This document shows, piece after piece, positions 16,636 to 22,892 of a stretch of DNA of 23,006 nucleotides; position 1 is the stretch's first letter, and the number at the start of each line of letters is the position of its first letter. The notes below the pieces were generated by a model that was not told where the DNA came from, did no database searches, and was given only the letters and a program-made list of their open reading frames with translations. Origin of the DNA: CAXCDZ01 sp963981525 (GTDB taxonomy: Bacteria > Patescibacteriota > Microgenomatia > UBA1400 > UBA12108). The stretch is taken from assembly GCA_963981525.1 (NCBI GenBank), contig CAXCDZ010000007.1:1-23006 (forward strand). Reading direction: 5' to 3'. Made by a program: the position numbers and the translations under genes.

Positions 16636-16915
16636 TTTCTACAACTGGTGCAGCTTCTTCGACGATGACTGGTTGTTCGTTCTGATCTGAGAGAACAGAG
16701 ACTCTGACTCGTAAGTCTTTCTGGATAGCAATGACGCGCATGATAGTGCGGATAGCTTTGATGACTTTTCCCTCTTTACCAATGACTCGACCTACATCAT
16801 CAGAGTGAACTGAGATTGTGAAGTTGATAACACCATCTTCGTCGTGAGACTCGACTTTGACGTCATCTGGAGTAGTGGTGATATTCTTGAGGATAAATTC
16901 TAGTACTTCTTGCAT
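16559..16915 (-). CDS. khpA: KH-domain RNA-binding protein KhpA
   Basis: Small RNA-binding protein, with a KH domain at about 1-76 and the GKEG loop (46-49) in VGRVIGKEGKVIKAI. The family acts in mRNA/sRNA binding and cell-size control in Gram-positive bacteria, often with KhpB. The usual length is about 75-85; here 118 residues with a Pro/Glu/Val tail. The tail's codons are the antisense of the pilO 3' end. AAGGAG lies 4 nt before the ATG. It follows rpsP by 12 nt, a very common rpsP-khpA pairing. Confidence 0.93.
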   Translation of the reverse strand: MQEVLEFILKNITTTPDDVKVESHDEDGVINFTISVHSDDVGRVIGKEGKVIKAIRTIMRVIAIQKDLRVRVSVLSDQNEQPVIVEEAAPVVEITPEPAPETPEVQIPAEEDSLTVEV

Positions 16916-16927
16916 GGGACTCCTTTT

Positions 16928-17209
16928 TTATTTTTTGGTAGATTTTTTTGGCGTTTTTTTGGCAGTGGGAGCTTTCTTGGTGAATTTGGCGACTAGCTGC
17001 CTGACTGTGTCGGTGGGCTGGGCGCCTTTTTTGAGCCATTCTTGATATTTTGGAAGATCGATCGTGAAAGCGGGAGGTTTGGCCAGTGGATTATAGTGAC
17101 CTATGTGGTCCGTGAAGGCCCCATCTCGCTTACTTTTGGCTTCATTTATGATGATGCGATATTGTGGCTGATTTTTCTTGCCGATTCTGGTTAATTTTAC
17201 TTTTAGCAT
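16928..17209 (-). CDS. rpsP: Ribosomal protein bS16
   Basis: Small-subunit protein needed for 30S assembly. It has 93 residues from MLKVKLTRIGKKNQPQYRI, the family-typical start. A longer open frame reaches 17239, inside rnc, but adds non-family residues. DGAFTDHIGHYNPL is conserved. The tail is Lys/Ala/Thr/Pro-rich. There is no Shine-Dalgarno. A near-consensus promoter ends 10 nt before the ATG, so it is predicted to be made from a leader of only a few bases as well as from read-through of rnc. Confidence 0.96.
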   Translation of the reverse strand: MLKVKLTRIGKKNQPQYRIIINEAKSKRDGAFTDHIGHYNPLAKPPAFTIDLPKYQEWLKKGAQPTDTVRQLVAKFTKKAPTAKKTPKKSTKK

Positions 17210-17219
17210 AACGAGTGGA

Positions 17220-17248
17220 ATTATATCAAACTGTGCCAATCATCTCAA
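17220..17248 (-). promoter_or_regulatory. Near-consensus rpsP promoter overlapping the rnc stop codon
   Basis: On the minus strand TTGAGA (17243-17248) is followed after 17 nt by TATAAT (17220-17225), preceded by TGA to form an extended -10. The TGA is the rnc stop codon itself. Ten nucleotides remain to the rpsP ATG, so the leader would be about 3-5 nt. This is the best promoter match in the window. Confidence 0.75.
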
Positions 17249-17909
17249 GGGTCTTTTTTGCTGCGCTCTCCTGGGCAGCTTGCTTGCTCTTACCCTCCCC
17301 TATTCCGTACTCTTTGCCATCAATGATAGCAAGCATTTGGAAGGTTTTGTCGTGGTCGGGGCCTGCGTCACTAATGAGCTTGTAGGTGGGGGTAGTCTTA
17401 AATTTGGACTGAGCTATTTCTTGCATGAGGGATTTGTAGTCACGGTATGACTCTGACTCGATGATCTCGTCGATTTTGGGAAAGAGATTTTCCTGACAAA
17501 ACTTGTCGCATGCCTCGTATCCCTGATCTAGATAGAGTGCGCCAAGGAATGCCTCGAAGGTGTTGGCAAGGAGTGAGGTGTTATTTCTGCCACCGGTGGC
17601 TTCTTCTCCACGAGACATGAGAATGAGCTCTGAGAAGTTGAGGATGCTGGCAGATTCGGCGAGACTCTCGGTTCTGACGAGGGAAGCGCGAAGGTTGGTG
17701 AGCATACCTTCTTGATACTGGGGGTACTTAGAGTACAAGAACTTACTGGTAGCGAGCTCAAGAACTGCGTCACCTAGATACTCAAGTCTTTCGTTGGACT
17801 CAGAAAATTCAGTGGACTCGTTGAGATATGAGCGGTGGACGAAGGATGAACGAAATAGGTTCTGGTCGGTAAAGAGTTTGGAGAGATCGAGAGGATTAGT
17901 TGTAGTCAT
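17226..17909 (-). CDS. rnc: Ribonuclease III
   Basis: Double-strand-specific endoribonuclease for rRNA and mRNA processing. It has 227 residues. The catalytic domain contains the signature NERLEYLGDAVLEL (39-52) with Glu43 and Asp47, and ANTFEAFLGALYLD with Asn116 (Asp in E. coli) and Glu119. A double-strand RNA-binding domain follows (about 157-225): DYKSLMQEIAQ, TPTYKL and SKQAAQESAAKKTL. Its ATG overlaps the nusB stop (ATGA), and no Shine-Dalgarno is seen, so translation is coupled to nusB. Confidence 0.96.
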   Translation of the reverse strand: MTTTNPLDLSKLFTDQNLFRSSFVHRSYLNESTEFSESNERLEYLGDAVLELATSKFLYSKYPQYQEGMLTNLRASLVRTESLAESASILNFSELILMSRGEEATGGRNNTSLLANTFEAFLGALYLDQGYEACDKFCQENLFPKIDEIIESESYRDYKSLMQEIAQSKFKTTPTYKLISDAGPDHDKTFQMLAIIDGKEYGIGEGKSKQAAQESAAKKTLEMIGTV

Positions 17910-18259
17910 GATGATTTGATTGTAGCAAGAATGGTACCTAGTACGCCATTGACAAAACTAGAGCTGTTTTCGGCGCCGTAGGTCTTGGCGATCTCGACGG
18001 CTTCGTCGATTATGACTTTGGGGGGAGTATCGGTATGGAGTAATTCGTAGGTGCCGACTCTGAGTACGGCCAGGTCAATTCTGTTGATGTTTTTGAGTGG
18101 CCATTCGGGAGCGGCTTTTTGGATGGCAGCGTCAATTAATTCGAGATTATCCATGAGTTCTTGGTTGAGATTGGAAATTTGAGTCTGGTAGCTACTCGCA
18201 TAGAGTGACTGGACGAGCTTGATCCGTTTGAGATGTCGGGGGTCAGAAGATGTTTTCAT
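17906..18259 (-). CDS. nusB: Transcription antitermination factor NusB
   Basis: RNA-binding factor for rRNA antitermination with NusE/S10. It has 117 residues from the ATG at 18259 (MKTSSDPRHLKRI). The C-terminal half is diagnostic: INRIDLAVLRVGTYEL, PPKVIIDEAVEIAKTYG and FVNGVLGTI. A GTG at 18316 in frame would overlap rpmF by 50 nt and is less likely. It begins 7 nt after rpmF and overlaps rnc by 4 nt. Confidence 0.93.
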   Translation of the reverse strand: MKTSSDPRHLKRIKLVQSLYASSYQTQISNLNQELMDNLELIDAAIQKAAPEWPLKNINRIDLAVLRVGTYELLHTDTPPKVIIDEAVEIAKTYGAENSSSFVNGVLGTILATIKSS

Positions 18260-18266
18260 GAAAAAG

Positions 18267-18416
18267 TTACTTTTTGCAGTTACGGCAAATATTGTGGGAT
18301 TTTTTGATTCTTCCACAGTTTTTGCATTTAACTAGCTTAGGGAGCTTGAGTTTGATAGCAGCTCTCCTCTTGCCTTTGCGTCTGGTACTGATACGGCGTT
18401 TTGGTAGTGGTGTCAT
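18267..18416 (-). CDS. rpmF: Ribosomal protein bL32
   Basis: Large-subunit protein of 49 residues. The PKRRISTRRKGKRRA start is typical, and C31/C34 with C44/C47 form a zinc ribbon. The open frame extends to 18476, but the family start is MTPLPKRR at 18416 and the upstream part has no likeness. No Shine-Dalgarno is visible, but a TATAAT ends 9 nt before the ATG. It heads the rpmF-nusB-rnc-rpsP-khpA run. Confidence 0.94.
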   Translation of the reverse strand: MTPLPKRRISTRRKGKRRAAIKLKLPKLVKCKNCGRIKKSHNICRNCKK

Positions 18417-18425
18417 ATGAAGGAA

Positions 18426-18454
18426 ATTATACAAGGCAAGGATAAAATGTGCAA
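18426..18454 (-). promoter_or_regulatory. rpmF operon promoter
   Basis: On the minus strand a perfect TATAAT (18426-18431) is preceded 17 nt upstream by TTGCAC (18449-18454), which keeps only the TTG of the -35. Nine nucleotides separate the -10 from the ATG, giving a predicted leader of 2-4 nt. Confidence 0.6.
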
Positions 18455-18481
18455 TCGGAGGATTCTGAGGGGCCAAATAGA

Positions 18482-18497
18482 AATTAGTTTTCTAATT
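18482..18497. repeat. AT-rich hairpin beside the transposase unit
   Basis: AATTAG (18482-18487), a TTTT loop and CTAATT (18492-18497) form a perfect 6-bp stem. It lies between the transposase unit and the rpmF promoter. It is too weak and lacks a proper U-run on the minus strand to be called a terminator with confidence. Confidence 0.3.
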
Positions 18498-18504
18498 AGC
18501 ACTG

Positions 18505-18524
18505 CAAAGTTACGAACCTTGTTG
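18505..18524 (+). repeat. Terminal repeat copy 1
   Basis: Inverted relative to the copy at 19242-19261 and identical over 20 bp. It ends 1 nt before the transposase stop codon. Confidence 0.85.
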
Positions 18525-18525
18525 G

Positions 18526-19218
18526 TTATTGGAGCTCGTTACAATCGAGAGTTAGGCGTTTGATGGGTCCTGGATCACTATCTTGGACAAACTCTCTGTA
18601 TTCTTCGTATGGATTGTTTCCGTATCTGGAGAGAACGTCAGAAGTCTTAACCCAGTCCTCTGATCTGGTGCCTAGATAGTTCTGATACGATGAGTATGGA
18701 TAGTGAGCGAGATCTTGGTTGCAAAGTTCGTAACTTTGTTTATTATGTGCTGGGTTGCGGTGGATGTACTTAGTGAGATAGAGCCATTGCATTTCATTTT
18801 CAATCAGAATGTTCTTATATCTCCCTTGCAGGATCGTGCCGGAGTGGTGATAGCGTGAGTTGTAATACATGGCGTAACCTATTGAGAGGCGTCTCATGAG
18901 GTTGGAGATAGTAATTTTTTCGTCAACCTGTTGGAGCATGAGATGGAAGTGGTTGGGCATGAGACAGTATGCGAGGAGTCTGTATGGAAGTTGGGCAGGA
19001 ATTGATGTTTTTTCAACAAGGTTCGTAACTTTGTTCTGTCTGCGGTTGATGATACTGGGTGGTGTGCCTACTGGGTGGAGTAGATAGTAACGGAGGATCT
19101 GGGTGAATGTGTTGTAGTCTCTGGCGTCATGAAATAGTAATCTCTGGTGGGCACCGCGATTGTAGATATGGTAGTAGCACGTTGGGTAGAAGTTGCGCTG
19201 GTAATAGACGCTGGGCAT
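18526..19218 (-). CDS. Y1 (HUH) REP-associated transposase
   Basis: Single-strand DNA transposase/nickase of the Transposase_17 (TnpA-REP) family, 230 residues from MPSVYYQRNFYP. Motifs: YHIYNRGAHQRLLF near the N-terminus; the HUH triad CLMPNHFHLM (His90, His92); and the helix SIGYAMYYNSRYHHSG with the candidate nucleophilic tyrosine (Tyr115, or 118/119), followed by LQGRYK. KYIHRNP is also family-typical. The open frame runs on to 19383 but those residues overlap recG. A TATACT hexamer ends 7 nt before the ATG. Residues 62-69 and 159-166 are encoded by copies of the element's own repeat. It appears intact. Confidence 0.92.
   Translation of the reverse strand: MPSVYYQRNFYPTCYYHIYNRGAHQRLLFHDARDYNTFTQILRYYLLHPVGTPPSIINRRQNKVTNLVEKTSIPAQLPYRLLAYCLMPNHFHLMLQQVDEKITISNLMRRLSIGYAMYYNSRYHHSGTILQGRYKNILIENEMQWLYLTKYIHRNPAHNKQSYELCNQDLAHYPYSSYQNYLGTRSEDWVKTSDVLSRYGNNPYEEYREFVQDSDPGPIKRLTLDCNELQ
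18721..18740 (-). repeat. Internal repeat copy 2 (variant)
   Basis: CAAAGTT-CGT-AACTTTG (18722-18738) forms a perfect 7-bp stem. In the gene direction it shares the 15-base core of the other copies, then ends in CTTTGC instead of CCTTGTTG. It is read as NKQSYELC within the transposase. Confidence 0.75.
19014..19035 (-). repeat. Internal repeat copy 3
   Basis: Identical over 22 bp to the copy at 19242-19263 and in the same orientation. It is read as NKVTNLV at about residues 62-68 of the transposase, between the first strand region and the HUH motif. Confidence 0.85.
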
Positions 19219-19225
19219 TATTGTA

Positions 19226-19231
19226 AGTATA
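19226..19231 (-). promoter_or_regulatory. Candidate -10 of the transposase gene
   Basis: TATACT on the minus strand ends 7 nt before the ATG at 19218. A TTGACA, formed partly from the terminal repeat, lies upstream but only 7 nt away, too close to act with it. A leaderless start is predicted, matching other genes here. Confidence 0.4.
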
Positions 19232-19240
19232 GCTGAGATG

Positions 19241-21145
19241 TCAACAAGGTTCGTAACTTTGTTTTGCAGCCTGATAGGTATCTCTGAGTAGCTCTTGATC
19301 GTAGATGCTTGCGAGTTTGAGTGCGAAGAACCCACTCTGAGTAGAGCCAAAGATCTCTCCAGGTCCACGCTCTTGCAAATCAAAGAGGGCGAGTTTGTCT
19401 CCTTCTCTGGTACGAATGAAGTATTTGAGTCTTTCTCTGGCCTTAGCGGTGTTGGTTTCTGAGAATAGGAGGCAGTATCCTTGATCTCCTCCCCTCCCTA
19501 CCCTACCGCGCAATTGGTGGAGGGTGGCGAGACCAAAGCGATCGGCATTCTCGATCACGATGATGTTGGCCGCGGGGACGTCCAGGCCTACTTCGATCAT
19601 GCTGGTGGCAACGAGAATCTGGGTGAGGCCAGAGCGAAAGCTCTCCATGTGCGCGAGTTTTTCCTGATCCTTCATTTTGCCATGCATGATGTCGATGGTT
19701 TGTTCTGGGAAGGTTTTTTTGAGTTTGGCCTCGAGGTCTTTGAGCGACTTGAGTGGAGTCTGGTCTTGCTCCTCGGCTTGCTCGATGAGAGGGGTGACGA
19801 AAAAGACCTGATTCCCTTTTTCTATCTCGGTTTTGAGCCAGGAATACGCGTCAAATCTTTTGGTTTCTGGGACTGCGAAGGTTTTGACGGGAAGTCTACC
19901 ACTAGGCAGCTCGGTGAGGTAGGTGATGTCAAGCTGGGAAAACAGAGTTTGTGCAAGACTGCGAGGGATGGGGGTGGCGGTCATCATAAGTGAGTGAGAT
20001 GAAAATAAACCGAGACTATCCCTCTGCTTGACACCAAAACGATGTTGCTCGTCGATGATGGTGAGTCCGACGTTACTAACTTTTTTCGTGAGTAGCGCGT
20101 GGGTGCCGATCACGATATCGGTGTCCAAACTCCCTTTGTTACTACCTGTTACGAGTGAGGTAGTGAGTCCGAGGGGTGTGAGGAGACTCGTAAAGGCTAC
20201 GTGGAGCTGATTGGCGAGGATGAGCGTGGGAGCCATCACAATAGTGCGGTGTCCTGCGGAGTGGGTTGCAAGAGCCATGACCACTGCGATGATGGTCTTG
20301 CCGCTCCCAACCTCTCCTGCAAGCAGTCTATTCATGGGAGTACTAGACTCAAGATCCAGAAGAATCGAGTTGATGGCCTTTTTTTGTGAGTTGGTGAGCG
20401 TGAAAGGGAGTGAGCTAATGAATTGTTGGACTACGAGACTGTTGATCTTGAGTGGTTTTGTGAGTTTTGCCTTGTCATGTTTTTTGGTGAGTGCATTGAG
20501 CTGGAGTCCGTAGAGTTCTTGGAACGAGAGTCGGTGGATTGCGCCTTCAAGGACCGTCCTTGTAGGGGGCGTGTGGATGGTATTGAGAGCAGTTGTGTAG
20601 TCTAGTAGTGAGTACTCCTTAATTATTTTGGCAGGTAGTGGGTCAGGAGGGAGAATGTCTGACTCGAGAATCTTTTTGATTTTTGTCCGGAAAATCCAGG
20701 GTTTGAGTGAGCCCATTTGTCTATAGATCGGGACTAGTTGATTGGTGAGCTTGCTCCCCTCATCGACTTTGGTAAGTTCTGGTGAGACGATTTGCTTGAC
20801 TCCGCGGAACTCGTCGAGTTTGCCTTTGATCTGATAGGTGGCATTGGGATTGACGGAGCGCGTGATATAGGGCAAGTTAAACCAACGGAGCGTGATCTTG
20901 CCAGTGTCATCTGTAAAGGTGGCGAGTTGGGTGGTGACCCGAGTAGTTTTTTTGCTGATTGGTTTGGATAACTGCCCCTGGAGAACGATATACTCCCCTA
21001 GCTCGGCATTTTTGGCAGTCGTAGCCTGATAAGCACGGTATGTGCGGGGGTAGGTCTCGAGGAGATCAGTGAGTGTGGTTATATCTGCTTTTAGTAGTGC
21101 TGAGGCTGTTTTGGGGCCGATGCCAGTGAGATCAGTAAGAGTCAT
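19241..21145 (-). CDS. recG: ATP-dependent DNA helicase RecG, 3' end formed by repeat
   Basis: Branch-migrating helicase that rescues stalled forks. The 634-residue product starts with a helix-hairpin-helix-like GIGPKTASALL, then the OB-fold wedge domain (about 50-130). Helicase motifs: GEVGSGKT (277-284), DEQH (365-368), TATPIPR (389-395), QLRGRVGRGG (544-553), and DLQERGPGEIFGSTQSG near the end. E. coli RecG (693 aa) continues about 30 residues beyond the equivalent of ELLRDTYQAA. Here the last codons KQSYEPC and the stop are part of the 20-bp transposon repeat, so the C-terminus is probably trimmed. The ATG has no Shine-Dalgarno and is 6 nt from an extended -10. Confidence 0.95.
   Translation of the reverse strand: MTLTDLTGIGPKTASALLKADITTLTDLLETYPRTYRAYQATTAKNAELGEYIVLQGQLSKPISKKTTRVTTQLATFTDDTGKITLRWFNLPYITRSVNPNATYQIKGKLDEFRGVKQIVSPELTKVDEGSKLTNQLVPIYRQMGSLKPWIFRTKIKKILESDILPPDPLPAKIIKEYSLLDYTTALNTIHTPPTRTVLEGAIHRLSFQELYGLQLNALTKKHDKAKLTKPLKINSLVVQQFISSLPFTLTNSQKKAINSILLDLESSTPMNRLLAGEVGSGKTIIAVVMALATHSAGHRTIVMAPTLILANQLHVAFTSLLTPLGLTTSLVTGSNKGSLDTDIVIGTHALLTKKVSNVGLTIIDEQHRFGVKQRDSLGLFSSHSLMMTATPIPRSLAQTLFSQLDITYLTELPSGRLPVKTFAVPETKRFDAYSWLKTEIEKGNQVFFVTPLIEQAEEQDQTPLKSLKDLEAKLKKTFPEQTIDIMHGKMKDQEKLAHMESFRSGLTQILVATSMIEVGLDVPAANIIVIENADRFGLATLHQLRGRVGRGGDQGYCLLFSETNTAKARERLKYFIRTREGDKLALFDLQERGPGEIFGSTQSGFFALKLASIYDQELLRDTYQAAKQSYEPC
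19242..19263 (-). repeat. Terminal repeat copy 4, overlapping recG 3' end
   Basis: Inverted partner of 18505-18524. It encodes the final recG codons and part of its TGA stop. Confidence 0.85.
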
Positions 21146-21151
21146 GAGGTC

Positions 21152-21160
21152 AGTATATCA
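21152..21160 (-). promoter_or_regulatory. recG extended -10 promoter
   Basis: TGATATACT on the minus strand (extended -10 with 5 of 6 in the hexamer) ends 6 nt before the recG ATG, predicting a leaderless transcript. A GC-rich 20-bp palindrome sits directly upstream in the spacer/-35 area. Confidence 0.6.
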
Positions 21161-21180
21161 GCCTGCCTGCGCAGGCAGGC
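21161..21180. repeat. Perfect 20-bp GC-rich palindrome
   Basis: GCCTGCCTGC followed by its exact complement GCAGGCAGGC. It is much more GC-rich than its surroundings. It lies between the micro-protein stop and the recG -10. It may form a hairpin ending the tyrS transcript (no U-run follows) or be an operator for recG. Such palindromes are often dispersed genome-wide, which cannot be tested here. Confidence 0.65.
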
Positions 21181-21197
21181 GTGTCAACATATCGGTG

Positions 21198-21296
21198 TTA
21201 GGGGAGGAAGGGAAGAATGGAGGAGGCGATGAGAGCGAGGGTAGCTACCGCTGAGACGATGACCCAAGTTTTGCGCTGACGGCGAGTTAGTTTCAT
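21198..21296 (-). CDS. 32-residue membrane micro-protein downstream of tyrS
   Basis: The reading frame gives MKLTRRQRKTWV followed by a hydrophobic stretch (about residues 11-29) ending in PFLP. The strongly basic N-terminus predicts an N-in single-pass membrane protein. Its ATG overlaps the tyrS TGA as ATGA, a classic coupling arrangement. The basic-then-hydrophobic design and the overlap argue for a real gene. Function unknown; I do not recognise it as a named family. Confidence 0.6.
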   Translation of the reverse strand: MKLTRRQRKTWVIVSAVATLALIASSILPFLP

Positions 21297-22450
21297 TTGA
21301 TTAGCTTTCGGCGAGTATTTTTACCAAATTTGATCTCAGATCCCTGGACGAGTGCGTCAAGATCAGTGAGTTTGTTGCCATCCACCTCTACCCCACCTTG
21401 CTGTATTACTCGCTTGATCTCGCTGTTGCTGAGCGCGAGGTCGGCATTTTTGAGGGTCTCGAAGAGTGTGTTTAGAATAGTAATGGGTGCGAGTGAAGGA
21501 TCTACTGCCTTGGCACTAACTATGGAGTCGTAATGCTTGGCGGCTGAGCTTGCGGCAGACTCACTGTGGAGTTCTTTGGTGATCTCGAAGGCCAACCTCT
21601 TCTTGTTTTCGATGGGCTTATCGGAATCAAGAGCCTGGATCTCTTCCATCTTAAGATCCGTTAAGAGCTCGTAGTAGGTAGTAATCATGTTGTCGTGCAT
21701 AGCCATGATCTTGCGGTAGATGTCCTCGGGAGATTCTGTCAGGAAAATGCAGTTGCCGGCAGACTTGCTCATTTTTTTGCCATCGGTTCCATTGATCATG
21801 GGGGTAGTGAGGACGAATTTGTCCCTATTGTTCATTTTCTTTTGGAGCTCGCGACCTATTAGCATGTTGAACTCCTGGTCAGTGCCACCGATCTCGAGAT
21901 CTACATCCATCACAACTGAGTCATAACCTTGGAGGAGTGGGTACATGGTTTCGTGGTACCAGACAGGATCACCTGCCTTGATGCGTCTGGTAAAACTCTC
22001 CCTTTTGAATAGTTGGGTGGCGCTGATGTTGCTACCAATTTTGATGATGTCGCGGAGGGTGAGCTTGGTCAGCCAGTCACCGTTCTGGCGGATTGTGACG
22101 AGGTCAAAGTCAACGATCTTACTCACTTGCTCTTTCCAGCCACGAATATTTTCGTCAATTTGTGCTTGGGTGATAATCTTGTTCCCCCTGCCCTTTTCGC
22201 GTTTGCTAGGGTCCCCAGCGAGCACTGTGCCGGTGCCAAAAAGAAAGATGACTTCGTGTCCTGCGCGGGCAAAATCCATGAGTTTGCGGAATCCGATGGT
22301 GTGGCCGAGATGAAGATCCTTGAATGTTGGATCAAAGCCTTGATAGAGGCGGATTTTTTTGCCGGAAATTAACTTCTCGAGTCCTGCCTTGGTTGGGAGG
22401 ATGTTTGCGACGCGTCTGGTGAGGAGGTCTGGGTTATCTGTGTTAGTCAT
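21293..22450 (-). CDS. tyrS: Tyrosyl-tRNA synthetase
   Basis: Charges tRNA-Tyr with tyrosine. The 385-residue product is a class I enzyme with HIGH-like HLGH (47-50) after YQGFDPTFKDL, the tyrosine-pocket region YPLLQGYDSVVMDVDLEIGGTDQ split over about 170-192, and KMSKS (226-230). A C-terminal S4 RNA-binding domain covers about 338-385. The ATG has no Shine-Dalgarno. TGCTAGAAT, an extended -10, ends 7 nt upstream. No T-box leader is possible with so short a leader. The micro-protein gene follows with a 4-nt overlap. Confidence 0.95.
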   Translation of the reverse strand: MTNTDNPDLLTRRVANILPTKAGLEKLISGKKIRLYQGFDPTFKDLHLGHTIGFRKLMDFARAGHEVIFLFGTGTVLAGDPSKREKGRGNKIITQAQIDENIRGWKEQVSKIVDFDLVTIRQNGDWLTKLTLRDIIKIGSNISATQLFKRESFTRRIKAGDPVWYHETMYPLLQGYDSVVMDVDLEIGGTDQEFNMLIGRELQKKMNNRDKFVLTTPMINGTDGKKMSKSAGNCIFLTESPEDIYRKIMAMHDNMITTYYELLTDLKMEEIQALDSDKPIENKKRLAFEITKELHSESAASSAAKHYDSIVSAKAVDPSLAPITILNTLFETLKNADLALSNSEIKRVIQQGGVEVDGNKLTDLDALVQGSEIKFGKNTRRKLIK

Positions 22451-22457
22451 ATGGATG

Positions 22458-22466
22458 ATTCTAGCA
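22458..22466 (-). promoter_or_regulatory. tyrS extended -10 promoter
   Basis: TGCTAGAAT on the minus strand fits TGnTATAAT with one mismatch in the hexamer. The 7 nt to the ATG predict a leaderless mRNA. No clear -35 is visible. Confidence 0.6.
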
Positions 22467-22486
22467 TGGTTAAGTGAGTGAGTGTA

Positions 22487-22516
22487 GTGATACTATGATT
22501 TAAATCATGATATCAC
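22487..22516. repeat. 30-bp palindrome upstream of tyrS
   Basis: Outer arms GTGATA (22487-22492) and TATCAC (22511-22516) flank a perfect 14-bp palindrome ATGATTTAAATCAT (22495-22508), with two mismatched pairs between. It overlaps the stop codon of the upstream relic. It could be a hairpin ending that transcript or an operator near the tyrS promoter. Confidence 0.6.
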
Positions 22517-22881
22517 TTAGCTTGTTTTTTCTGTGAGATCTTTGACTGGATTAAAATAATTATGAGTGGTAATAGAGTGGAAAGTAGTGCATATGGATTT
22601 TCCTGCCAATTAATAAGACCAGGATATTGATATGAGGAAATAGGATACAAGAAAGGTGTGGTGAGGCTGGTATGACCTGGAATATCGATAACGATGTGGA
22701 GAAGCCAATATATTTGTGTGAGATCAATCCTTCGAAAAATTAGAGAGCTGAGTGAAAAGAATAGAGCCCAGATAACAATACTGTGAGAGAGGCTATATAG
22801 GAGTGTAAACCATTCCGGAGAGTTGAGCCACTGATAAGGAATGTAAGGATTATCCGAAAGGAGTAGGGAGATGACCGTGAG
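22513..22881 (-). pseudogene. Membrane protein relic without a start codon, resembling membrane-bound metal-dependent hydrolase (YdjM/DUF4184-like) C-termini
   Basis: The open frame holds 122 codons before TGA and has no ATG or GTG; the first TTG is deep inside. Features: SLSHSIVIWALFFSLSSL (membrane helix), WLLHIVIDIPGHTS, PFLYPISSYQYPG and a final hydrophobic helix before a basic tail. Conserved His/Asp in LHIVIDIPGH and the FLYPIS segment recall small membrane hydrolase-like proteins. An N-terminal domain seems absent. An ATG at 22894 (MNILAHG) is in another frame and would need a one-base shift to join, so frameshift or 5' truncation is likely. Family is from memory of motifs, hence tentative. 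Confidence 0.5.
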
Positions 22882-22892
22882 CTAAAATATTC

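Larger units (their letters stand above)
18505..19261 (-). mobile_element. REP-type transposase unit with 20-bp terminal inverted repeats
   Basis: CAAAGTTACGAACCTTGTTG at 18505-18524 is matched exactly by its complement at 19242-19261, enclosing one Y1 transposase gene. Two more copies lie inside the gene: a full one at 19014-19033 and a variant with a perfect 7-bp stem at about 18721-18740. Each repeat is itself a small imperfect hairpin (7-bp arms round a 3-nt centre). The right end overlaps the recG stop codon. Imperfect hairpin repeats beside a single HUH gene fit a RAYT/REP-like element rather than an IS with a DDE enzyme. Confidence 0.8.

Noticed and set aside
17210..17239. Longer rpsP start at 17239
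   Set aside because: It adds ten residues not found in the S16 family, and the -10 at 17220-17225 lies downstream of it.
18260..18316. Longer nusB start (GTG at 18316)
   Set aside because: It would overlap rpmF by 50 nt, and the added residues do not resemble NusB.
18505..19263. Four similar 20-22 bp repeats as a CRISPR array
   Set aside because: Spacing is irregular (hundreds of bp), orientation is mixed, and two copies are inside a transposase gene; no cas genes are present.
19219..19383. N-terminal extension of the transposase into recG
   Set aside because: The extra residues are out-of-frame recG sequence; the ATG at 19218 has a well-placed -10 and a family-like start.
22451..22512. 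T-box or other riboswitch upstream of tyrS
   Set aside because: The predicted leader is absent or only a few bases, and no T-box sequence is seen.
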